Of a stretch of DNA of 23,656 nt, positions 1 to 9,400 are shown one piece after another (the first letter of the stretch is position 1; each line of letters begins with the position of its first letter). This stretch comes from Apostichopus parvimensis (lineage: Eukaryota > Echinodermata > Holothuroidea > Aspidochirotida > Stichopodidae), in the NCBI GenBank assembly GCA_000934455.1, contig KN887009.1:29541-53196 (forward strand), read 5' to 3'. The notes below the pieces were generated by a model. It was not told the origin of the DNA, searched no databases, and saw only the letters and a program-made list of their open reading frames with translations. A program made the translations under genes and the position numbers.

Positions 1-116
1 TTGCCCGAATTTTCCAAAAAAATATTTTTTTAAGGATGTTGAGAAAACTTTAGAGCAGCTTACATTGCCTGGGAAATGTCATTTCCAACGATCTAGGAGG
101 CCATTTTAGCTAAAAA

Positions 117-242
117 ATTCGGTACGCTGCGCGCCAACCAATGGTGGCGCTCCGCTTAGATAGTAACAAGACGCCCTCCCAAGAAATGGTCAAGCCCCCC
201 CAGCGCCCCCCCCCCACTGAAAAAATCCTGGCTACGCCACTG
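117..242 (-). mobile_element. DNA-transposon-like terminus fragment
   Basis: On the minus strand the segment starts CAGTGGCGTAGCCAGG, followed by a G-run and a CCATTTCTTGGGAGGGCG block. CAGTGGCGTAGCC-type ends are common on dispersed (often hAT-like) repeats in marine animals. Only one end is visible, and no terminal inverted partner or target duplication was found. Confidence 0.45.
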
Positions 243-1085
243 GTGAGAAGGTATAGTTGTGTTCTGGTATATAATATAAGGGAATGTAACAAGGTACAAA
301 GTATTGTCTGGTTCAGACACACGATTATGTTTGGCATTTTTTTTGTTATGCCTTGAAGCATAGTTTTAGGAAATTAGGAAGGGTGGGTGGTAGCGGAAGA
401 GAGGGAGGGGGCGGGGAGGTGGGTGGTAGCCTTGGTGGTACAGTCAATGCTTGAACCAATGTGATCTTAGGCCATGTTTAAAAAAGCGATTTATGTACTT
501 AAGAAAACAGAGCACAAAATTAGGGGTTACAGCAAATCACATATAAAGTGATGAATCACCTTGACTATATAATAGGCATTTCTGTTAAAATTACACAAAA
601 CGTCAGTGTTTGGTTTCTCTTTGTTAATGTATTTTCATGGAATCTTTGGTGAAATGTACAGCACACAAGAACATCGTACTTACAATATACAGATTAAAAA
701 GTTTGTTATACTCTTTTATATTAATAAGAATACAATACGTTAATAAAACCATCACTGAATCAACTTCATAATCAAACCAACAATTTTGTTTATATTATTA
801 ATTTGTTTTTGGTTTTGTTAAACTGGTGGTGGAAGGTACCAAGGCAAACATACGTTGGTGTAGTATCAACTTTCATGAAATAAAATCCAGATCACCAGCA
901 TTAGTACTGTCCACATACATTGGTACTCAAAGACAGTGTTATATAAAGCAGTATTAAGACAATTTAATGAAATCAGCTTGACATGTTTTATCTGTTGTGG
1001 TAAAAATGCTTTGAGTACAATGCTGAACAGTCTTAACAAGCATATACTGTACATGGAGACCTATTGGGCCATTAAGACAAGACTA
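243..1085. other. Intergenic, downstream of CCM2 copy A; no gene seen
   Basis: AT-rich apart from a G-rich tract at about 381-437, whose segment 402-423 contains four G-runs of three or more with short spacers (potential G-quadruplex). The short open frames here have no recognisable motif. Confidence 0.5.
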
Positions 1086-1260
1086 CATCACTCCACCGGG
1101 ATTCGAACCCGGCCTTCCACTTTATATGCGGACACCATAACCACTAGGCTATGGACGCTGATTGTATGTCCAGAGGTTCGAAACCAGTAAGGAAGGTCGT
1201 AATTTCACTGTAGGCGTTTGTCACCTGTATCGAACAATACTAGTTCTGTTTTGGTGACAT
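1085..1260 (-). mobile_element. tRNA-derived SINE
   Basis: Minus strand 1158 to about 1090 has a tRNA-like head, with box A TAGCCTAGTGG and box B GGTTCGAATCC. The ends do not pair as a tRNA acceptor stem, so it is a SINE or tRNA pseudogene. The flank 1165-1255 resembles the flank of the element at 18636-18800 (gaaaccag, then aggaaggt-type blocks). Confidence 0.6.
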
Positions 1261-1590
1261 ATTTGCCTTACTCTATAGATAAACCATGATTCTAACCAAC
1301 AGAAAATCATTTGTGATTCCTAAAGCTGGATCTCGAAAGAGATACTTTGAACATATATATATATATAAATTAACAAACAACAAGACTGAAAGACAAGCTC
1401 ATTACTTTGCTGCATATCAGAGTACCTATTGAAGTAAACCAGAAGAGGCTGAATAAATCTGGGCCCTTTTTCAATGATCAAACAACTCTCTGTTTTTCAT
1501 CACCAATTTTCAGCAATGTTGCCATACATACAAAGTAACAGATGCATGTTAAGATGGGAGTTATGAAAGTGAGAAACACACTTAACCATC

Positions 1591-1604
1591 TTTATTGATT
1601 TATT
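1591..1604 (-). promoter_or_regulatory. Tandem AATAAA poly(A) signals for CCM2 copy A
   Basis: Two AATAAA hexamers on the minus strand (at 1604-1599 and 1596-1591), about 180 nt past the copy A stop codon. Placement suits the 3' end of the transcript. The flank is AT-rich, so some chance occurrence is expected. Confidence 0.45.
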
Positions 1605-1705
1605 ATGGTTGAGGCAACAGTCATGAACAACTTCCCCAAATATCAATGACAAATTATATTCCTTAGGCAATATCACAGATTTAATTTTTTCTTCACACAT
1701 AAGAT

Positions 1706-1781
1706 TGAATCGATGCTTCTGTCTAATTGGTCAACAGTCCGTACATATTAAAACAAGCTTCTGCTGATGTCAGTGATACAT
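1706..1781 (-). repeat. Decayed duplicate of the CCM2 copy A C-terminal codons in the 3' UTR
   Basis: This stretch matches 1785-1860 at an offset of 79 bases. Read on the minus strand it still spells most of the copy A tail (DISRSL, YVRTVDQLDRSIDS), but it has an in-frame TAA inside it and lies after the real stop. It is a tandem partial duplication of the exon end. Confidence 0.75.
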
Positions 1782-2032
1782 TTATGAATCAATGCTTCTG
1801 TTTAATTGGTCAACGGTCCGCACATGCTCCAATAAGCTTCTGTCGATGTCGTTGCTGTCATCTATCTCGGAATGACTGTAGGGTCCAAAATCTCCGGGTC
1901 CAATCGTGGATGTAGACGTCTCGCTCGGTGACCGCCTTGAAGCCGGCAGAAAGAACATAGTCTGCATGTTGTGGCTCTCCAAGAACCTGTCAAAGTACGA
2001 GATGTCCCTCTCTGGAATATAAGGCCTCATCC
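1782..2032 (-). CDS. CCM2: CCM2 copy A exon 11 (terminal coding exon)
   Basis: Completes codon 316 (Gly) and encodes residues 317-398 and a TAA stop at 1784-1782. GMRPYIPERDISYFDRFLE completes the harmonin-homology domain. An acidic, Ser-rich tail follows, ending in a likely helix (IDRSLLEHVRTVDQLNRSI). Acceptor taacag|GGATG. The last coding bases are duplicated just downstream. Confidence 0.92.
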
Positions 2033-5000
2033 CTGTTACAAAACAATAACAATATTGTTACCAGAAGTACACATAACTAAAAAGAAATCACAATGCAATG
2101 GTATTTTAAACAAATTCCAATGCCATGCAATAGATACAGAAATATAGAACAAGAAATATTTAGTTGACTGATGACAAAATCAGAAGTTCATGAATAAAGC
2201 AAACAAAACTTCTGCATACTTTGATCAAGAAAATAAAAAAACCTCTCAGGCTAAGTGCTTATTTCTAAGGCTGTCTCGCTTACCAGGAATGAGCATCTTT
2301 CTTTCTTCACCATACAATCGATGAAGATCTTTGCAAAATGTTTTGATGTCGTTGCTTGATTTGTAGGTGCCGAGAATTTTGCCAAACTCCCGGACCTCCT
2401 TCTCCGTGAGTTTCTGTTTTATCTGTAATAAAGAAATGATTTCACGTTGATGTTCCTGTAGAGAAATGACTTTTAACAATCTACTCAGACTGTGTTTTTG
2501 TCTCATATTGTCTAACAACTTCAAAATGCATACATGTAAAAAAAAAATTCTTATAATTCATTAAGGTCTTTGACAAATTTCAGAATTAGAGTAAAATACA
2601 CAAAAGATTTGCCATCAGCCCAAAAGAAATTAAAAAAAAAAAAAGAAGAAACCTGAACTGAACCGAACTAAGACTTACACCAAGGTGTAGAGCTGGTTGG
2701 ATGATAAAGAACATTTGAATCTACTTGAAAAGTGGCAAAGAGAAATTTTTTAAACTACCAAGTGATCAAGTGACAAAATTTAGCCAATACAAGTCAGATC
2801 GTTTTGATACAACGTAACGTATTTAGAGCCTTGATTTACTTTTATGTGTAAAGTTTGTGGCTGTTAATCACTTATGAACTCTTAGACTCAGTGAAAATTG
2901 TGTTCTTTGTTTTGTTTTTTTCACAAGTCAAACTTTTCCAATTCTCCTTCTGAACTTGTTACTTTCTACATCAATATCAATATTACAAAACAATCAAATG
3001 GAATAAATTAATGATTCAAGGTCAGGCCTGGATCCAAGGAAGGGGGGATGTGGAGGGTGTTCCCCTCCTTACCCCCTCCCTTTTCCACTTCATTACCAAA
3101 AATATCAAAAAGTAGTTAATTAGCACATTCTTGCCATTTAGACCTTAATTTTAATTTATAGATATAATATATAGATATAATTAATAGATATAATTTATAG
3201 ATATAATTTACAGATATAATTTATGGGAAAAAATATGCCTCAGAATACACCATTTGAATTCTAATTGGTTTTTCCTCTTCCCAGGGTGTAGAAGACCTCT
3301 CTTAATCCTCTATAAGTAGACAGCTTCTACCACCCTAGGATCATTTCCCCTCCTTTCTTCCTACATCTAATCACTGACCGTTTCAATGTACTCCTTCAGC
3401 AAATATTTCAGCGTATGTCCATCTTCTCTGCTTCCGGGGGGAATTAGAGTGCTGAGAGAAAAGACATTAAAACATTAAAACAAAACATTAAAACTGAATT
3501 CAATCACTATTGACACAGGCAATAATTTATTCTGGGCAAATTTGCTACACAAGTGAAATGATGTCTATAAGCCACATTTTGTACACAAGAACCAGAGTAT
3601 TTTATAAGTAAACATTTAGAACCTTAAAAACTGCTGCAAAAACATTTGTACACTAAATGATTCCCTCTGATGCCAACACTCTATGTTGATTAAAACTACA
3701 CTTGATAAAGAATACCATGAGAAAATAAGAGATATATATATATTAATTCCAGAATATTGCCACAGCTGGTAGGTCTTGTCAGGGTACTCCCCTGACCACT
3801 ATCCTTGAATGTGGTACAGAATGAGCCCAAGTAAAATTAATTGTTACATTTTCTATTTATAATCTGTGGTTTTGTTTTATGTACTTCAGTAGTACTGTAC
3901 AGTGCCATTATTTAACCTATATTTTTTAAGCTCATTGTCATGCATTGAAATATGTAACTTAATATGCAGGTTGTATGATGGCATTGAACATATGTTTACT
4001 GAAAATTTTTTACTGTACATTTTACAGTTTCAATATCTTTAATACTGTCCAAGAGCCACCTTTGCTTGTATAGCCTTTGCTTGTGTTAATCAAAAAATGT
4101 AACATTGATGAAAATATCACTTTATTATATTACACAAATTTAAATCATATATAAAACATAGAAAAAAAAAAAGGATCCTTTCCCAACATGTGATCTGCTA
4201 CTCAAAACATTCATCGAAACTGTAAACATAGCCAATGCATCAATAAACAACTTTGAATTGTTTGATACAATTTTCCCAGTTCAATGGAGTCGTCAATCTG
4301 AGTCGCTCTATTATCTCGGCAGGGAAACTTTTACAAACTTTGGAAAGATTCTGATTGGAAAAAGAAGTGAACATCTTGAATTCAGACTTCTTTTGACCAC
4401 TCTTAGGGGCATTGCAAATTAGAAATTTAGAAGAACGGGACTATTTGAGTTTACAGTGTGATGAAGGATGAAAAGTTGAAAGAGCTTGGTCAAAACTAAA
4501 CTATACTGTGTACAAAACTACAAAACTAAACTAGACCTTCCTATTCTGGTCTTTGTAACTTATTGTCAGGCATTTACCGTGTAATGATATGACTACTGTA
4601 GTTAAGAAGCTACAACTAACCTCTCTGAAGGAACTGACGGTACTCTGCGATACGACATAGTCGTGGAGGCCGCTGTTAAATTGCAAATCAAAAACAGAGG
4701 AGGAGATAATGAAAAGTGAAATATCCCAACCTGTGAACTTGTAAGGTAAAGTAAAATAACATTCAGATTGCCAAAAGTGACAACCAGCTGAAGTTGCTTT
4801 TAAATCTTTCCTAGAGGGAAAAAAGAATACTTCTGAAAAAGGTTTCATTTACATCAAATTTTGCCTACATACAGGTAAAATGGAAGGCATATATAACTAA
4901 ATAAAAAGGCTAAATATAACAAAACAATGTTTTGCATATTTTGCGAAACAACCGGATTAATAACTCATTATCTAGAGGGAATCAAATTATTGTGACAAAA

Positions 5001-6402
5001 TACTTGTCTTTGTTAGCAACTTTTTTTTTCCTTTTTAAACCATTAATTGAGACAAAAGATATTGTGCCAAGTGAGGTGAGGGTCATTAGAAAATGTCACT
5101 ATTGTTATACAATTTCATAGCTGATGACCGTTATAGTATTCAGTTATGTGTGATGAGCCCATGGTCAGAGATAGACCAGTGGGGAACATATTCTAAGCAC
5201 ACTGGTGAGATTCGCCCTCAACTCCAGTGTACCATTTCAAGATAACAACATTTGAAGTTGACACGTTCTGCAACAGAGTCAATGAATTTGCAGCAAACAG
5301 GTGTGAAAATCACAGAAGCACACTAAAAAAGTTTGTTCTACATTTCTCTTCAAAATTAAATTACAATTTACTAATACTCCAAACTTTGGGATGCATCTTA
5401 GTATGCATACACTACGGTCATTGTGTTATGATTCACATCACATAACCTTTGGTATTAAATGTTGTAAACCTTATCCAATCCAAAGGTCAAAACAATAAAG
5501 TGAAAGACAAAAAAGAAAAGAAAAAAAAAGTAAATGTGCAACTATGACATCACAACTGTTTGCTTCAAGTTCACTGAACGTACAATGTGTGATAATTTCT
5601 GGACTATCCTTACAAGACAATATCTCTCCATGTGTTTAATGAAAGTAATAGCAAATCATTTTATGCGGGAGAATGGCTTACACAATTACAAGCAAAATAA
5701 CTTGGGCTTACCTGGATTATTGAGACTTCCCAATGATTCCTCAAAGAACTTGAGGGTGAGTTCCGTATAGACAATGTTGAATATTTGTTGTATGATACTG
5801 CAGATCTCCTCGGCCCTATCCTGCAAGAGACAGAAAGATGGACAATTTCAAAATGGGGAAAGAAAAGAACTGTCAACAGACTGCTTATCTATTGCAAACT
5901 GCCAGTGTACTAGGTGAATGTATTAAAGGCCTGAAGGAGACTTGAGCGCGGCAGCCTACAGTGGTTTCATCTTCTGCAGCACTTTCACTTCATGCTGCTT
6001 CCCTTTATGTCTCACAAGAGCGTGGTGGCCAATTGGCTAAGGCGACAGACTCGTGATCCAAGGATTGCTGGTTCGATTCCTGCCTAGTTCATTACATTGT
6101 GTCCTTGGGCAAGATGCTTTATCTCACTTGCCTCTCTCCCCCTAGGGGTTAAATGGGTACCTGTGAGGTATCTTGTCATTGGGTGCAGTATATAGCTGCT
6201 GCCGACTGGAGGGATTGTCTCTGGGACAGGTTATCATTGACCAGGGGTAATATACAGTAACGTCTGTAAAGCGCTTTGAGACCTATCGCTGGTACAAAGC
6301 GCTATATCCATTAACTTGAGTTGCCACTTCAAATTATCATATACCAGGACAACAACAAGTAAATATATTACTTTACTCAGATATACACTGTTCAAATTAA
6401 TA

Positions 6403-6444
<42 letters not shown>

Positions 6445-9400
6445 CATTACTTGTGTCAGGGTCTGTCTGTTTTTCAATTCAGTCTTTCTCTGAAGAAGAC
6501 CCTTCAAGGATCCAATCTTCAGGCCCTCTAACTTTCTTACAATAGTAATTTGAAATGGATGAAAATTATGTTTAAGTAAAGACACTCATGTAGATTGTAT
6601 GTACTGTAATACAAAATGTGGCAAATACCACCAATAATCTGCTACATTCATAGTGTACAGTATTTGCAGGGCATTGACATGATCAGTATCTTGTAGGGAA
6701 TACAGTAGTTTCATGGTCACAACTTTCAGGTACTTTATATTTATTTCTCATTAAACAGAGAAAATAGTAACACAGATCAGTGTATAAAATCTCTGTTCTT
6801 TTTTACATTTTCATTTGTGTAGCAATTTACACATTTTGCATGGCATTTTCCTATACCATATTATATAAACTATTCCCTGCCTCAAATACTTAACTATTTA
6901 TAACTATTCAGATACACCGTACACGAGGACTAAATCCCAGAGGAATCCTGTGCAATCAGTGTCATGTCCTCAAGTACACCATTCTCAGGAAGCAGGCAGT
7001 AACCCAGATGTGGAGTGATTGATGGTACTAAATTGTACCCGTTTTTCTCTATGAGGCGAATATTACATACAGAAAGCAATATATACATCATGTTAATAAG
7101 CAGATGGTGGTAGCTAGTACAGCAGGTACTAATTGAGTCTAATAAGTCAACAAATTGTTGAGGTCAAATGTTGGATGCACTTTAGTTTGAACAAGACACA
7201 AACATCTGTGAGATCGTAGTACCCACAATCATCAAGCAAGACCCGACAGTTCTGAAGGTTGGTCAGTGCAAGAACATTGAGCTCTACATGTATGTTAGTC
7301 ATTAATGTGAAGGGAACAAAATCTTTACACAGAAGCCATCCTACTAACCTTTGATGCACAGACACATACTAGAAGCTTACAGTGTTCTGGTTCTTGAGTT
7401 TGACATTCACCATCAGCTGAAGAAAAGGCAGAATTAAAATGTTCTTGAAAAAAATTTGCTTATTTTATATTATGTTTGCAACAAAAGGGCTATCTTGCAA
7501 GATCACTAGCTCTATAGGGTTTCGGTGAGAATTTGCCATTGGAACCTGTCGAATATATTGACGTGATATACTTTGGCATGTACATGATGAGTCACAATAG
7601 TTGTATAAAACCTCTGACTCTTCAGATCTAATCTCCATGACAACAGCAATGCTGCGTTGTTAGGCTCAAAGTCTGAATGTGTGTTCTATCATAAGCATCT
7701 TTATGTTAGGAAGACTTGTTTTTATTCCAAATTTGGTAAAAGAAGCAATTCCTGGCTATTAAATGTAACTATACATGTATTCTACCTGTCAAAACTGGAA
7801 GGTACCATTTAAACATATAGGGTGGGTATAGTCTTAATTAGTGTTCATGTAGAATTCATACATAGACTATCATTTTTTCCCCAAAATGTTATCTGAAATA
7901 ATTGATGATCCTTAAAGGACTGAGTTGACAAGGATTATTTGAATCACATTGCAGGTTGATGGGGTTTAATACAGAATGAACTGGAACTGACAATTGCATT
8001 GCAAATTGAGCAATCCATAATTTTAACTAATATAAATTCACAGTCCAAGATCATGAAAGTGAAGCAAGATTAAGGAAATATTTACCTGTTTTAACAAAAA
8101 CAAAATGTTTGCTGGAATCTTGAATGTAACTCACTGCTGCGATGTTGTGTATAACCTCTCGAACAATTACACTCTGCAAAGGCAAACAGGGAAAGCAACT
8201 TCAAAAACAAAACTCAGCAGTCTGTTATGTCTAATCATGAAATGGTCATCATGGTCAGAGTTGTAAAGCCAAAAAAAAAGAAATTCATGAAAGAAATGAA
8301 AACAAATATTGAACCAACCTCCGTATCCCTCCTCAGTAGCTTTATCTCTCTCGCTGAAAAACTGAAGATAGCCTCTTGGTTCGCACTTGACCAATCAGTC
8401 ACATATTGCTGCAAAGGCAAGACAATGTCAAAATAAAGTATACTTAAGCTGCACGCTACTAGGATTATATCAATATAAAGTATTCCGACATTCTACACAG
8501 CATTTATAGTTCAATGTTCTACCGTAGGTACGCGTTGAATGTATGATATATCACGTGATGATACTAAACACTATCTCTTGGCATGAGAAGTTGCAAGTAG
8601 CTGACAATGGTTAACCATGCGAGTTATTTTTATGACAAAAGGTCTTTTCAGTTCCAATTCTTGACATTTTTATACAACTTATAATTCTTCAACTTCTGGA
8701 GGATCTGCTACATTGAATTCATATGGACCTATTAAGTGTTTTGCTTTAAGAGGTTTCAAACATTTGCTGTGACAAGCAATATACATATATAACACTCGGA
8801 CTAAAACTGTATTTAGCCTTCAAGTATAATTAATACCTACAGTATACACAGGAAAGGTAGAGGAGATTTGTGATTTCAACTATTTACTTATCTTCACAGT
8901 CATCTGAAGGGCAAAAGACCAAGCTGCCTAAAGGTTACATGATCCTACCATTGATAAGAAATAATAAATTCTACCTATGTATGATCTACTCAGTCTTTTT
9001 GTAGGAAAGAGGTCAAAAGTTCACAGCCAAATTAGCTCACTCATGAATCTAAACTTAGAATACTATCAAGCAAAACATAGAAATTCACAAAATATGAGGA
9101 AACCAATACAGACAAAATTAAGACATCTTACCCTTGAGTCATCCAAGACTCTCAAAATATCGTTCCTCCTTGTTGGATCAATGGAAAATGGAACATTAGG
9201 GATGGAAGCGATGTACTGAAATAAAGGCATGAAAAGAATGTTCATGAAAACCAAAAAAACGAGGGGGGTGTATTTTCACATTTACTACTAAACATGAAAG
9301 TTTGAAAACAGTATCTAGACATTATGTTAGTTTTATATAATCCTTGTTTTACATAATTTCCAGACAGAACTTTACTATAATTTCAACCTCCCCCCCACCC

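Noticed and set aside
1090..1158. Functional tRNA gene on the minus strand
   Set aside because: Box A and box B are good, but the ends do not form an acceptor stem and the flank resembles another SINE-like copy at 18636-18800.
936..1190. 84-codon open frame
   Set aside because: It runs through the SINE head and has no protein-like motif.
6018..6088. Functional tRNA gene on the plus strand
   Set aside because: Box B is perfect, but the head runs straight into a SINE central domain and hairpin tail.
8227..8436. Plus-strand open frame of 69 codons
   Set aside because: It is antisense to CCM2 copy A exon 4 and has no family resemblance.
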